Assembly (NCBI GenBank): GCA_022113835.1
Contig: JAILWY010000018.1
Location: forward strand, 10,951,501-11,015,500
Direction of reading: 5' to 3'
Length of the DNA: 64,000 nucleotides
Source of the DNA: Atopsyche davidsoni
Taxonomy: Eukaryota; Arthropoda; Insecta; Trichoptera; Hydrobiosidae
In this document: positions 1 to 11,930 of the stretch, one piece after another
Layout of the letters: every line of letters starts with the position of its first letter
Position numbering within the stretch: position 1 is the stretch's first letter
The notes under the pieces: generated by a model
What the model was told of the DNA's origin: nothing
What the model saw: the letters and a program-made list of their open reading frames with translations, nothing else
The model's database searches: none
Program-made: the position numbers and the translations under genes

Positions 1-417
1 TTTAATATGATTATTTAAGAACGGGTTTTTTTTTTCATTTATATCAATAAGACATATTTTTTCTTAATATAACCTCAAACATGAAAAAAAGAATAAATTT
101 ATTCCTTTCTTATGTAAAATGTAATACTAGAGTCTCTGGTCAACCACCAACAGAGTAGGTTATTAAAATTATTCATCAATCTAAAAGTATTTTACTTTCT
201 TAAAATTTAATTTATTGATTAAATAATGATGTTTTTTCATTCAAAAAATGTTATTTTGAAACTAAAACATTTAAAAACACAATTTAAAATTAACGAATGT
301 TTTTTTTTAGATAATTAAAAAATACAAAAATATAAATGTAAGTAAATTCTTTTCAGGTATAAAAAAAGGTTTGTTGATGGAAAGGACATTTAAAAATCTC
401 ATGAAAAATAGTACAGA
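1..417. other. AT-rich non-coding stretch
   Basis: Dominated by A/T homopolymers with no ORF of note. A pyrimidine tract ending in CAG at 354-356 resembles a splice acceptor, but nothing exon-like follows. I see nothing functional here. Confidence 0.7.
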
Positions 418-600
418 TGTAATGAGTGCAGCCTCCATCATTATGCACACTTACATGCCATCATTTGAGTGCACATTAGAGTGCATTATCTCTTGAACGG
501 CACCCGCTGTTTTCCACGAGAACATAAACTGTACTCTGATTATCATTACAGCATTACTCTAACGTCATCAGCATCTAAAATTTCATATCCACGATAGAAT
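418..600. promoter_or_regulatory. Candidate regulatory island with three GAGTGCA heptamers
   Basis: A patch of balanced base composition inside AT-rich DNA. The heptamer GAGTGCA occurs three times in 62 bp (424-430, 467-473, 479-485), and TGCACAC lies between the first two. There is no coding frame. The clustering suggests repeated binding sites, but I cannot assign a factor. The call rests on composition and repetition only. Confidence 0.3.
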
Positions 601-1190
601 CAAAAAAGTAATGAACCACTACTAATTAATATTACTACTCATTCATTAATATATTAATATCAATATTCAATCTCATATGGTATAAAAATAAATCCTGGAT
701 TTAACAATTGTATTGAGAAAATATTACGTGAAACTATATTATATTTGAATACAAATAGTGGTAAAAGAATTATTAAAAAATGATTTGAATACTTTTTAGG
801 CTTATATAATATTTTGACTTATATAATTTTAAAAACTGATTTATTGGGAGATTTATAATATTTTTGCTATTTTGAAATGTGTCAAATACATATTTGAAAC
901 AAAAATTTACATATTTTAAAAAAAATATTTTAAAATCAATATAATGTTTTTAATAATTTATTATTAGTTATACATCAAGAAATTTATAAAAAATTTCATT
1001 TCATATGTACTATTTCATACACGAAATACTGAAAAATTTAAAAAATAACAGTTTAAATAAAATTACTGAATGAAAATAATTTATTATAACAGTAAGTAAT
1101 TTAAATAAATCTGAATAGTTAATTAGTTTTTTAATATAAAATTGCACAGGATGTAAACTAGTATGTTAAAAAAAATGTAAATAATAATTA
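601..1190. other. AT-rich non-coding stretch
   Basis: Long runs of A and T with many stop codons in all frames. No recognisable element. Confidence 0.7.
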
Positions 1191-1645
1191 AACCCTGAAC
1201 ATCCTGGTATCATACATACGTAATTGTTCATTATCAATGAGCGACAATAATAGCTTGTGTCATGATGTATCTTTCCTATCAAGAGTATGAATAAAATTAA
1301 CTACAGCTTAACAAACAAGCAAAAATTGAAGTTACGTGCATGCATCCAATCAGCGCTTTTAATAGCACTCGCAACTGGCGACGTAGAATTAACCGTAGCA
1401 TTAAATCCGTATCAATCTACCTGCGCCGCCCACCTGTGTGGCGCTAATTGCGGGTCTCTCCGTGAGTGTCGCGTAATTAATGGTATCACACATCATCACT
1501 GCCTTCACCCTCGCCTCATAATGCGACACTTACCGGGGCAGCACTCCATCACGCCTCCGCTTGGGGCTCCGCAGGGCTCCGAGGGCCCCGCCGGGCAGGA
1601 TGTTATCCGCCCGTCTTTCAATTGCGTGCGTCAAGTGTAATAGAA
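1191..1645. promoter_or_regulatory. Candidate regulatory island with homeodomain-type site
   Basis: The island begins in complex sequence and rises to high GC near 1530-1615. It carries the paired homeodomain-type site TAATTAAT (1474-1481) and ACAATAAT-type SOX-like sequence near 1244. A 117-codon frame (1287-1640, +) spans it. That frame has no signal peptide, no recognisable domain and ordinary composition, so I treat it as incidental to a non-coding island rather than as a gene. Confidence 0.3.
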
Positions 1646-2235
1646 AATTAAGTAATGTGTAATTATTGCAATAAAAATCAACAGCGATATTATGATAATA
1701 TCAAGTGATATTAACGGTATATTTTATTAAATTATTTTTCAATAATTGGTGTTGAATGCTAGTTGTGTGGGAAATGCGTGCATCTTTGTTTTATTTTTAT
1801 AGTCTTGTATATATTATTTTTACGAAAAACTATTAGCGGATAGATGGGAAAATAATCATCATATTTCAATTCATCAATAGTGTCGAGATGATTTTTATTC
1901 TGAGAGTAGTTTTTTTAATTAGAACATGCACATCACTTTTGCAAAAAATAAATTCTTAGTCTAATTTTGAGTTATGTTGCCACATATAACGCTGGCTTAA
2001 GTCAACTGTGTCCAAATCAAGTCGGGCGTGAGTGGCATCAAGCAATAGAACTTTCGACCAAAAGACATCGGTTCTAGCGTACAAGTAAACAAACTAAACT
2101 AAATTGATATTATCTGCACTAGTCCAAAAACTTAGTCTAAAGCATTCAGGTCTTTTATCTATAAGTTGATTAAATGTGTTAAATTAAATTCAAGACGCCA
2201 AGAAAGTGTCGAGAAAAGGCTGATTAAAAGTTGAA
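1646..2235. other. Mostly AT-rich stretch with a weak island at 1985-2105
   Basis: AT-rich apart from about 120 bp of more complex sequence around 1985-2105, which has no repeat or motif cluster I can name. No coding frame of interest. Confidence 0.6.
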
Positions 2236-2239
2236 AATC

Positions 2240-2560
2240 TCATTTGTATTTAGATAAGGTCCTCACATGTCCCCTAGTGTATTGGAAATCGACATTATTA
2301 CAAAGTAACGCAGTAGTGTCTTCCGCCCAGCCTCCCCATGCCCGCGCCCCCATGCCCCCGCCCCCATGCCCCCGCCCCCATGCCCCCGCCCTGCAAACAC
2401 AAGGGCGGACACTGAACAAATGTGTCGCCACCCGCGGCATACAGATGAACCGCTCTCCCTTGGAGAGACTTAAATCCGAGCAGCTGCCGGCTAATGCGTG
2501 AAGGACTGATCAATAAGGCCAGTGACGTACGTGCAGGGGAAGTCTAAGCTCTTTCAGATA
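2240..2560. promoter_or_regulatory. GC island containing a C-rich minisatellite
   Basis: A GC-rich island in AT-rich DNA. Its core is the minisatellite annotated at 2336-2391. Open frames on both strands here (for example 2244-2501 +, 2240-2440 -) are by-products of the repeat: they translate to Pro/His/Ala or Gly-rich low complexity and are not credible genes. Confidence 0.3.
2336..2391 (+). repeat. 14-bp C-rich minisatellite, 4 copies
   Basis: Four tandem copies of a 14-bp unit of the form CCATGCCCCCGCCC, the first copy slightly diverged. The complementary strand carries repeated runs of four to five Gs and could fold into a G-quadruplex. Copy number is likely polymorphic. Confidence 0.85.
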
Positions 2561-3180
2561 GGTTACTTACTTGAAATGAAATATGAATATCTTTAAAAGC
2601 ATTTTTCGAAAAAAGGCTATTTTATTATTATAGTAAAATGAAGATGTGAAATCGAGTAAAATGTACCTTGATTTAAAATGTGTTTTTCTATATAGTATCA
2701 TAGTCGATAAAAAATGTAATAAAAAATTTTTACGACATTATTTTTAAAATATTTAAAACAAAAGTACGCTTTTTAATAAAACTTTTTGAAATTTGATGAA
2801 ATATTTATTATTTTTGAAAACAAAAACCTATAGAGATTGAAAGACTTATTTTTTTATAAAAATATTACATATTTATAACATTAAAAATAAATAAATAATT
2901 AATAAAAACGTAAATAAACTCCCTTAAAACAATCAATCAAGGAATTTTCCGTATAAGTTTAACCTGTTTTCGAATAATTATATATAATAAATTCTGAATG
3001 TGCTATTTGATAATATTATTTGTACGACACGAATTCCTAGTTGAAAAACAAGAAATTATATGCACTGGATGTTTTTCGTTTTGTAAATACGATAAAAACC
3101 AAAGTAATGAAAAAAAAACAGCAAAAAGTTTTTTCTTTATGAGGCGACCACTCATGTTTGCTGAAATATCGTAAGAGATT
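2561..3180. other. AT-rich non-coding stretch
   Basis: Strongly AT-rich with A/T homopolymers. Small minus-strand frames at 3003-3234 are Phe/Asn/Lys-rich chance ORFs. Nothing else seen. Confidence 0.65.
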
Positions 3181-3184
3181 TTTA

Positions 3185-3540
3185 AAAAGTTCAACATGCA
3201 ACGCGCGGATATTATCGTTCCTACAATTATTCATATCGTTCGGTGATGCTCGGGGAGCGCTTGTGCAATTTAATTACACTTTTCTTTATGCCGTCATGCA
3301 AATGCGTTGCTTTTATTCTTCTGATAGAGTAATATGTAAATATATTTCAAAAGACACTCTACCGATAGGATTCGGTAATCTCGAAACAATTACGGGGTCC
3401 CGACGCCGGCCGTCGCGGTCCTCAGGCCGGCCGGCTCCCGGGAGGAGGTGGCATCTTCAGACTGCATAAGCGGTGCGCTCGCCACGTAACCTTTCATCCC
3501 TTAACAATGCGCAAATTGTATGCAGAGTTGCAAGTTGCAC
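3185..3540. promoter_or_regulatory. Candidate regulatory island with a perfect octamer
   Basis: A complex-composition island containing a perfect POU-type octamer ATGCAAAT at 3296-3303. A dense GC segment with repeated CCGGCC follows around 3400-3450. A 103-codon frame crosses it (3158-3469, +) but shows no domain or start context to favour it. Confidence 0.3.
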
Positions 3541-4250
3541 GGCCCAAAATCGGCGAAAAACACTCTCAAGACTTGTAATATATTTTACTTTCAAATCGTC
3601 GCATTGCCAAATTTGAAATTCCACACACTTTGCATTGCAAATATGTGGCGCAGACAGAAAAAAATAATTATTTTCTATCGTACGCTGTCGTCTGTCATCC
3701 TATAAAAGTCATTTCAATATAAATATATGCTGTCTCCTCCCCAGACGAAGGTGATTCTGTTTCTGTGGCTCTCAAACCAAAAGAAGCAACGATAATAATG
3801 GCCACAATACTCGGCTAATGAATACAATGGAACAATAAATAATCATAACGATTGTCAAGTAAAATAATTTTTTTGACATCTGAAAAACTTCTCAATTAAT
3901 TGCTTTTAATATTTTTTGGTTTGATCCCAAAGTAGAATTTTTTTCAAAAAGTATATTTATTAAAAAAATAATTACACCTTAGTTGAAATCGAGGAAAATT
4001 ATCACACAAAACTCTTTTCTGAGTATGTGGTTAGGTAAAATCTAGAAACAAAATAATTTAAGTTTCAAGTAATACAAAATAATTCAAGTATTTAATTTTT
4101 ATTACAAGTATATACCATTTTCTTAAACGGAAAATTGTATGCACTTGTTGCTATCATAAATATAGCTATTGCTTAGTTAGAAGTAATTGTTCATATAAAG
4201 AAAAACTAAGAATTAAACGTTTTCAAGCATCATATTTAGTTTTTAACGTG
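3541..4250. other. Moderate to AT-rich non-coding stretch
   Basis: The first 250 bp are of mixed composition and the rest is AT-rich. No motif cluster, repeat or credible coding frame. Confidence 0.6.
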
Positions 4251-4254
4251 GTTG

Positions 4255-4505
4255 TAGGATTAAAGTAATGCAGTTTGTATTGTAAAAATGTTCGGAAGCT
4301 TTGTTCCCGGGGGATGTTTTCGGCTGAAAATTCGGCGGCCCACTGTCAAAGACTAAGGATGGTGGAGGGAAAGAGGGTGGCTTCTTTTAATGACTCGCGG
4401 GACGAACGACACATTAAGGTTTTCTTTATCTCATGTGAAGCCAACCTTAAAAATATGAGCGCGTCAGCCGTGGGTCGATGCCCGCCGGGGTAAGACAGCC
4501 TGGAG
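4255..4505. promoter_or_regulatory. Candidate regulatory island
   Basis: A GC-enriched island with a purine-rich segment near 4360-4380 and a GATA-type TTATCT near 4427. The 72-codon plus-strand frame across it (4275-4493) is unremarkable and I do not call it a gene. Confidence 0.25.
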
Positions 4506-5190
4506 ACTTTAATGAGAATTTAAATTTAATATTTTTTTGTATAATTCGCAGTAATATTTTTTTGGTTTGACAAAAAATATTTATAAATCTTTATTGTATA
4601 ATAATTTGAATGCTTTATTGACAATTTTTATGGGGTTGAGAATATCAGACGTCGCCAATTGGTAAATAAGACGGTATTAAATTTAAGCACGTACAGTCCA
4701 CAAAAAGTTGATATACATGTAGAAATAAAAATTTAATATTCACATACGTGATCAATATTCAAATCGTTTCATAAAACAAAATAGCTGATTTCATTGAATT
4801 TGATTTATTTTTTTACTTTACATTTTTATATTTTTGTGTATTATGTTATATTTTTAACACAAAAATGTACCTTGGCAGTATTTTGTTGCGCTAAAATATG
4901 CAAATATAATAATCTCAAAGAAGAATGGCCGTTATATTCTTTAGAATAAAATAAATACGATTGTATTTGCAAAGTTCATAGAATATACTTTCGAAACAGT
5001 TAGGCTTGCTTATATTTGAATATAAAAGTGTACTCATCCTATTGTCTGATGAAGAATAACCGTCTAGAGAAATAAAGCGTTGATTCCAGTCCGCCTCATG
5101 TTCGCTTCATACATAAAAAAGCCAAAAGTCTGCAATCAAAACCCACCAAAAAATTGAAAGGTTTTTTACAGACGGTTTGTTTCTTAGAAC
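4506..5190. other. AT-rich non-coding stretch
   Basis: AT-rich with many in-frame stops. Nothing recognisable. Confidence 0.65.
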
Positions 5191-5199
5191 AATGCAAAG

Positions 5200-5465
5200 A
5201 CAGGGAAGTATTTATTCTCGGGTCGGGACTTCCGCTCTCATTAGGGAACGGAAGGAGACCCGAAACGTCAGCCGGCAGTCTGTCGGCCGCCGCCGTCCAG
5301 CGGGCGCCCGGCGATAAGGAAATTCAGTAATGATGTAGTTGTAATTCCATAAGCGAGAGTGCCTTCCTTCATTACTGCGGACTATTCGGGATAGTGTGAA
5401 TACCGTCATCCATTGTTTCGCATCTTGCTGCAGTTGGACTTTGCACCACACCCATTCATTATCAC
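5200..5465. promoter_or_regulatory. Candidate regulatory island with inverted CAGTAATG copies
   Basis: GC-rich in the middle (repeated GCCGCC near 5285-5310). CAGTAATG at 5325-5332 is matched by its reverse complement CATTACTG at 5370-5377, giving two inverted homeodomain-like cores 37 bp apart. No credible coding frame. Confidence 0.3.
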
Positions 5466-5482
5466 CTAGTAATTGTTACATT

Positions 5483-5485
<3 letters not shown>

Positions 5486-5543
<58 letters not shown>
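5486..5543. repeat. (TA)n microsatellite
   Basis: A nearly uninterrupted TA dinucleotide run of about 58 bp, with two TG interruptions at its left edge. Expected to be length-polymorphic. Confidence 0.95.
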
Positions 5544-5545
<2 letters not shown>

Positions 5546-6030
5546 ACAAGTAATTTTATATAAGTCTATTTGATTTGAACCATTTTATGTTACTGATATA
5601 AATATGTATATCTAAAATACACTCTTTTGTCAAATAATGCAGACTTGCTATATGCCATATTTTTGTAAATATTTGTACACCTGTCTCTTTTAGGTGCGAG
5701 ATAAATATTATATAATTATCTATTATTTTGATTCGATGCTTTGACTCCACCTGGTTTTTCTTCTTTTCAGAATTAAGTTTTTCTATTCTGCTTATAAAGG
5801 TAATTCCCACAGACGTAGAAATAAAGACGTTGTAATAAGTATAATGGATTATCCACATTCAAATAATATAATTTGATGAATACAAATATAAAATTATTTG
5901 TATAAAAACCTTATATTTGCAATGAAAGATGTGCTTTGTAGATCTATAATTATAAATTTCTTAACATAAGTGTTTGATCATACGTACGAAAATAATATTT
6001 TTCAATGCCAAGTGCTACATATTTCTTATA
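5544..6030. other. AT-rich non-coding stretch
   Basis: AT-rich. A pyrimidine tract ending in AG at 5770 and a GTAATT at 5800 could pass as splice signals around a 29-nt segment, but such matches are expected by chance here. The 100-codon minus-strand frame (5556-5858) is Ile/Lys/Asn-rich and not convincing. Confidence 0.6.
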
Positions 6031-6034
6031 CGCC

Positions 6035-6375
6035 ACAATCAACCCCCACGGTTTCATTCAAATAAAAAATAGCAAATTCCCGCAAAGAAGACGGTAATGA
6101 CTCATGCATTCAGCATCTCGACGAGCCGAGTAGTTTTGCATACGTCTGCAATATATCTCTCGGCTACGACACGATTGTCTACGAGTCTATATTGTTATTA
6201 GCCGCGCTGGTCGCTCGCTAGCGTTACCGCTACGATACGGCGCGCTACGCTTGGAGAGCTACGATTCCTCGCTCCCAGGAATACTTCACTTCTTGTTATG
6301 AGTGTTTTCCTGCGGCAGAGATTGCGGGAGAACGATCGGCGATGTGTTATCATAATCTTTTGAAGCTCAACTCTC
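6035..6375. promoter_or_regulatory. Candidate regulatory island with CTACG cluster and AP-1 site
   Basis: One of the more structured islands. It has an AP-1-type TGACTCA at 6098-6104. The pentamer CTACG then occurs five times in 100 bp (6164, 6179, 6230, 6245 and 6259). Composition is GC-rich with undepleted CpG, and no ORF crosses it. A clustered-site enhancer or promoter is the simplest reading. Confidence 0.35.
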
Positions 6376-7720
6376 TCCCGTGTTGTAAATATTCCACAAA
6401 TTTAATCAAAACATTTTTATAATATTACTATCTCTTAATAATACGACTATATCAAAAAATATTTAAAACTTATTAAATTAATAATTTTTAAAATATTAAT
6501 TATAAATACAGCATTATTTTGATTAATCTTTAGTTTTTTGTTGGAAGCTAAAAATAAACTTTTTGTTGTTGTAGAATAGTATACAATTTGATATAAATGG
6601 AAATTAGTTAGGATTTTAGATTAAAAATATTTCACATAAATATTTTGTCATTAGTTAAATGTTTTTTTACGTTGTAATTTATAAACCAAAATGGTTACCA
6701 TATTGTTAAAGTGTATGCTTGTATTTAACGGATAGATTATAGTAGTTGCGTACGATTTATTTTTCCTTTAAGATTGATGAGTCAAAGTTAACACATTCAC
6801 TTTGTCATTAAGCTCGCTTTAAATTGAAATCGGAGTAATCCTTTGATTTGATTGTGTCGCACTGTGGTAACTAATCACACAATGTCGTGTTTGATTATGT
6901 GTTAAATAAAGAGGAAGCGTTTCAGGAAATAATGTGAGCTCGTAGTTTCATTTAGAACGGCGCGGGGCGCGGCCGTCTTGCCAATGGATGGATCGACACG
7001 GGAAATAAAAACTTTTTTAACTAAGAATTATTACATTACCAGAAATTACGTTTGGGTAGTAAATTTTTATTTTATAAATTTAAAAGCAAAGTTCAATCAA
7101 ATAATAAGTACGGTATAGATTTGTTCTACATATAAAGCTTGTTTGAAAAGTGAAGGAACTTTAGTTATTTATTATAAAACCATTTTGTAAATGTCATCAA
7201 ACAAAAAAACATCTACTTAAATGTGTGATAACATTTTTTTACATCATGAGAATTAAGAAAAGCAGACAACCGAGTATTTATAAGTTCTCTATATAGAGGA
7301 AAATTTACTATGGATGTATGTGGCGGAACAAAATAATATAATTAAAGTAAAGGTTTGTTTACTAGTATGATTCGGCACATTAGTTCGTTTTGTTTTTATT
7401 TCTGCAGTGTTTTGAAAACCATAAGGCATTTTTTTGGGTGTCCACCAGCTTGTTTATTTGTAACTAGCTAATTTTACTAAATGAATAGAATCTATAAAAA
7501 CACACACGAAAATACTAACACGACCTAGAAATATCATAGCTGCATAAAATATTATTTAAACTTAATGCGTAAAAACATCGAATAACGTTAATTATTTAGT
7601 GATTAAAAACTTACGGAACGATAATAAAAAGCCTTCTATTACGAATAAAGTAATTTATCATATTTACACTTTTAAATTTTTAGTAAAAAATATTTATTTA
7701 ATAAATTAAAAAAATATATT
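6376..7720. other. AT-rich non-coding stretch
   Basis: AT-rich throughout apart from a small GC patch at 6945-7005. No repeat, hairpin or credible coding frame noticed. Confidence 0.6.
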
Positions 7721-7721
7721 C

Positions 7722-7890
7722 TAGTTTCTCTGGGCGCCCCTGGGCTCCGCGGAATAAGTCTGACGGGGCGTCCGCGGAAAGCTTTCTTTGTTTTGCTTTT
7801 GCTTACGTCATTAGGGGTTGGGATGTGGCGGGCGCGGGGTGGCGTGGGGCCAGTGGGGGTCGCAATAGTGCAAGTTAAATTGTTAAAGGC
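7722..7890. promoter_or_regulatory. GC island with repeated TCCGCGGA and a G-quadruplex motif
   Basis: The palindromic octamer TCCGCGGA occurs twice (7746-7753 and 7771-7778). A CRE-like TTACGTCA lies near 7803. Four G-runs with short loops at 7830-7859 (+) meet the usual G-quadruplex pattern. Frames on both strands here are composition artefacts. Confidence 0.35.
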
Positions 7891-8490
7891 TAGGCACAAT
7901 TATTGTGAACTTGCATTTAATTTTTGCATCGTGGGACGTGTCCTTCTTTTGTGTGACTCTTGGAGTATTCGTTCTTATACTGTACAAAGAAAAAATATTT
8001 ATAATTAAGTAACAATAATAAATTTAAACGGTTTCTTAAATATTAAATATTATGTGATGAAAATGTTGTATGTAATAACATTATTTTGTTATGTTAATAT
8101 ATTAATTCACGTACAAAAATGTTTCATAATTAAAAATTTTAATTAAAAAATTTATTTACAAATTATATACAAATACAAAAAAAAGGGCGAGATGTGAAAC
8201 TTAAGAGGCTGAGAAAAATTGTTGATTTATATATATATATCTTTAACGTAAAATGTGTAAACTATGCGTAAATTTACAAATAAACATGTCAAAATAAAAG
8301 TGTTTTTATAATATGCTTTGAAATAAATTATTGAGATCCTAAAATGGTTTGATTTTAAGCTTTTAAATTTTGATTTTTTTTTTTAATTATACCTGTCGCA
8401 TAAAGGTTTACTTGAAAATGTATGAAGATTACTAAGAATATATTTTTTGTACAAGTATATAATTAAAGAAAATAATTTTATTGTAGCGCC
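7891..8490. other. AT-rich non-coding stretch
   Basis: AT-rich with a short (TA) run near 8229. Nothing recognisable. Confidence 0.65.
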
Positions 8491-8494
8491 TTTT

Positions 8495-8680
8495 AATTTA
8501 AGTGTGCGCCCATCTCAGGGGGTAGGGGTGGTGGGTGGGGGAGGTGGCCAACCCCCGCTGTCTTACCCCCACACAATCTGCATACATTGTCTGATTGAAT
8601 ATGGCCTGCCAGCGCCCTGTTTCGGTTTCTTTATTAATGCAACAGCCAGACCTATTGCAGAGATAAGTGGAAATGGATTA
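8495..8680. promoter_or_regulatory. G-rich island with a G-quadruplex motif
   Basis: Runs of 5, 4, 3 and 5 Gs separated by short loops at 8518-8541 (+) form a canonical G-quadruplex motif. Moderately complex sequence follows. The 83-codon frame across it (8447-8698) translates the G tract as Gly/Val and is not credible. Confidence 0.3.
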
Positions 8681-10005
8681 TTAATTTTATTCTATTAATG
8701 AATACTACCAAACAAAATTATATTTCATAAACCACCACATACAGAAATGGTTTTTATTTTTAATGGGTATTTATTCTTTGAAAATTCTTCTGTGATGATA
8801 AATTATTGTCGAATGATTAGAGTGTTAATGATTTCAATATTTCTATAAATTTATTTTTTAACCTCTTCACCGATCTACCGTGGATAACATCATATTTCCA
8901 TGCTGTCTCTAAAATATTTGACGTTGATCTTGAGTATGTCGCAAATGTCTTTCCCTAGTAAAAACGTTTCCCCATCTCTTTGAAAAAAACAATATACCAA
9001 GCAAGATAGAAATGTAAAAAAATTGATATAAAAATAATCACAATATATATACTGCGTTACATTTTATTTATACCAAAGAATAAAAGTTGTTTTTACGATG
9101 TTTACTCATAATGCGGATGAGATTCTCAATTAAGTCTCTTATTGAATATGATACTGAAAACGTTAGTTTTGCTTTTTGTTAATATGTTTAAATTAATTTA
9201 AAATGTAATGGATTTAAAAACATTTTTTTTATGTTACATGTATTTGTGCATTCAGCCTGAGTAGTTAAAACACACGTGGATTTACTAAATTTGATATCAG
9301 CGGGTTGCATCCACCAGTTTCTTATATCGCCTTTGCTTCGTAAACCCTCCTTTGCGCCGTTTGTCCTCTTGTATGCATATGTATTATAGTTTATGTTTTA
9401 ACTGTCTTTCTTTTATTTGTTTATCCGTCTGCTACTTCCTGTATCTTTGTGAGGGAAATTTGTTAGTGTGCGTTATTCTATACAGGGTTTTTCAAATGGT
9501 TTTTGCTTGTTTTATAAATTGAAACACAATGAATTAAAATTATATGTTATATTGAATTACCATAACGTTATATTTAAAAAAAAAAGTTATTTTACTTTGT
9601 CACAAAACGTTTTGCGAATCTTTATTTGTAATTGTTTTGATTGTATTTTATTATTTATTAATATGAATATTAATTAGTTAGATCGATAATTTATATCAAT
9701 GCTGTATTCTCAAAAAGGGATGCTTCATTATGTTGAGACATACATGCAGAATACAGAAGTAAATTAACAAATGGAATACATAAATAGGCTCTATTCTAAA
9801 CATTTAAGTCACTGTCTAAAAAGAAAGAAGGTATTAAAACACTGTAGATATTGTAATAATGTATTTACAATGCGATATCTTCTTCAGAATTACCCTGTAC
9901 ATGAATATAAAGGAAGATGTTTTCTTGGCATTTATTTGGCGTTCGGCTGTGCTTAAATTTGAAACGCGGTTGCTTAGAGGCTCTGATTGAAGAGGGAAAA
10001 TAAAA
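8681..10005. other. AT-rich non-coding stretch
   Basis: AT-rich, with somewhat more complex sequence at 8860-8990 and 9240-9460 but no motif cluster. Short Asn/Ile/Phe-rich frames at 9468-9677 and 9771-9956 are chance ORFs. Confidence 0.6.
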
Positions 10006-10014
10006 TATTATCAT

Positions 10015-10110
10015 ATATACGCCGCGCCGCCTCTGCCTTAACCCAGACTACGTCACTGAAGTGCAGGTTATTTCTGTATCTCCAATCGATAGTACTGCTC
10101 TCACGAATAC
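10015..10110. promoter_or_regulatory. Small candidate regulatory island
   Basis: About 95 bp of GC-enriched sequence with a GCCGC repeat and a CRE-like TACGTCA near 10049. No ORF. Confidence 0.22.
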
Positions 10111-10630
10111 ATGTCAATAGATTAAACAGTGTTCACGTAACCGATTTTTATTATTTAAAATGACTGATTACGCAGGAGTGTGTTATTTTTATTGTTTCAA
10201 ATATTATCTGAATAAATATCACGTTTAAAATCGAGTTTATTCCTCTTTGTATAATACGGATCGCTTTGTATTGTATATACTATTTAAGATTTCAGACATT
10301 TATCACGTAAGGAAAGGTTTAGGAAAGAAAAGATTTTTCTTTTAAATTAATCAACAAAAAAACCCGACCTTAGGAGTCATATAGATTTTGAATAAAAAAG
10401 TCGAATATATTTTTTTATAATGAGTAAATAAAAAAAAACACAAATAATATAATTTGAAACTCTATTATCTATATGCTTTAAGTAAAACAGTAAATCAGTT
10501 GTAAAAAAAGTACAGATATGCTTTTAATGTAAATAAATTGTATTATAAAAAAAAATTGGACTTATAATCGATTATATAGGAAAATAAATTTCTTATTAAA
10601 TATTCTCGCCATGAAAGTTGTATTTTTTGT
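10111..10630. other. AT-rich non-coding stretch
   Basis: A/T-rich with several poly-A tracts. Nothing recognisable. Confidence 0.65.
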
Positions 10631-10639
10631 AATCAGACT

Positions 10640-10765
10640 CGATAATGCTTGTTATTAGTAGCTGGAGAGGCGCTGTGATAATTGCGCTCGCCTTCTCTCT
10701 AATGAACCGGGACTGCGAGGCGGGAGGAGGCTGGGAGGTGACGACTCGACTGCTCGTACAACAAA
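10640..10765. promoter_or_regulatory. Small candidate regulatory island
   Basis: GC-enriched patch with purine-rich GGCGGGAGGAGG sequence near 10720. No coding frame. The call is from composition only. Confidence 0.2.
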
Positions 10766-11430
10766 AATACACTACTTTATTTTGTCATTACCTTCAAAGA
10801 AATGTTAGAAGATAAGACGTATTGCACAATTTGTTCCAAAAATAATACTTTTAGTAAATAATTCGTAATATGTAAGGAGTTTGGAAAACAAATAAAATAT
10901 AAAGGGGTTTTACTTAATACTAGTTATTTAATACAACAAATTGTTCAATTTTTTAAATGGTGTTTCTTTAAGTGAATAGTAACCTAATGAAAAATTATCT
11001 GAAAATGATTTATTGAAATGAAAATAAAGTTAATTAAATTTATTATTATATTAACGAATGAGTTTTAAATCTGTTAATGGATTGTGAGTTTTCAAAGCTT
11101 GTGAAAACTATGTTGGTTATGATATGAATAACAATCCAAAAGCCACCAATATTTCCAAAAAAACCGATTTCGGAAAGTCTTACTACCAATGTTTATTATG
11201 AAATATTTAATAAATTCGTATTTTTTTTACCCATACAAGTTTATAAAGTTATTTTCGTTAAAATATTTCCATATTTTATTTAAAATCATTTAATTTAAGT
11301 AAACATATTGCGACAAATAGTTTGTTGATGAAATTGAATAAAATATCGCTCTGTATCCACTTGTATTTATTTTTGAGTGAGAATAACTCTTTTATTGTAA
11401 ATCAAATGAACATGCAATTAAAAAAATACT
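10766..11430. other. AT-rich non-coding stretch
   Basis: Strongly AT-rich with no recognisable element. Confidence 0.65.
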
Positions 11431-11434
11431 AGTA

Positions 11435-11930
11435 GCTTCTAGTAAAGACGGAGAAGCAGACAGAAAACTAATCGATCCGTCTGATCTCGTCATGGAGATA
11501 ATCGATTACATAGCATGGCAGACGGAGGTTTATTTTATCATTTTTAAAACAAAGGCAACGAAGGGTTGATGAACTAGACGTTGATGAAGAGCCACCTTAA
11601 AATACCAAATAATATAAAAATTATTATTATTTAATATTTAAAATATGAAATAATGTTCAATCCATAAAAAGATTTGATCTGATTCACAGGAAACAAATAA
11701 AAATCCACTTGCCATTTGAGGGTGATGTATGTATATACCGAGCAGGGCGGGGTGCAGCCGATGCTATCAGGGTTGATGTGGTGTCAATTTCTATTACCGC
11801 AGCGCCCTTGTTTCCTCGAGGGAGTGAGTTCGATGAAATATGTTTTAACACCCTTACGCTTAGTCATATCACCATGCCCTGTATAGGGTTGTTGCAATAC
11901 GTTTAAATCCTATTTAGGGTTGATGTGCAT
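11435..11930. promoter_or_regulatory. Candidate regulatory island pair with a 12-bp direct repeat
   Basis: Two islands (11435-11590 and 11690-11930) separated by about 100 bp of AT-rich DNA. The second contains the direct repeat AGGGTTGATGTG at 11769-11780 and 11916-11927. The first contains two ATCGAT-type cores and repeated GACGGA/CCGTC. The 65-codon frame here has no recognisable feature. Confidence 0.3.

Noticed and set aside
2240..2513. Three overlapping frames around the 2.3 kb minisatellite
   Set aside because: Composition artefacts of the 14-bp C-rich repeat.
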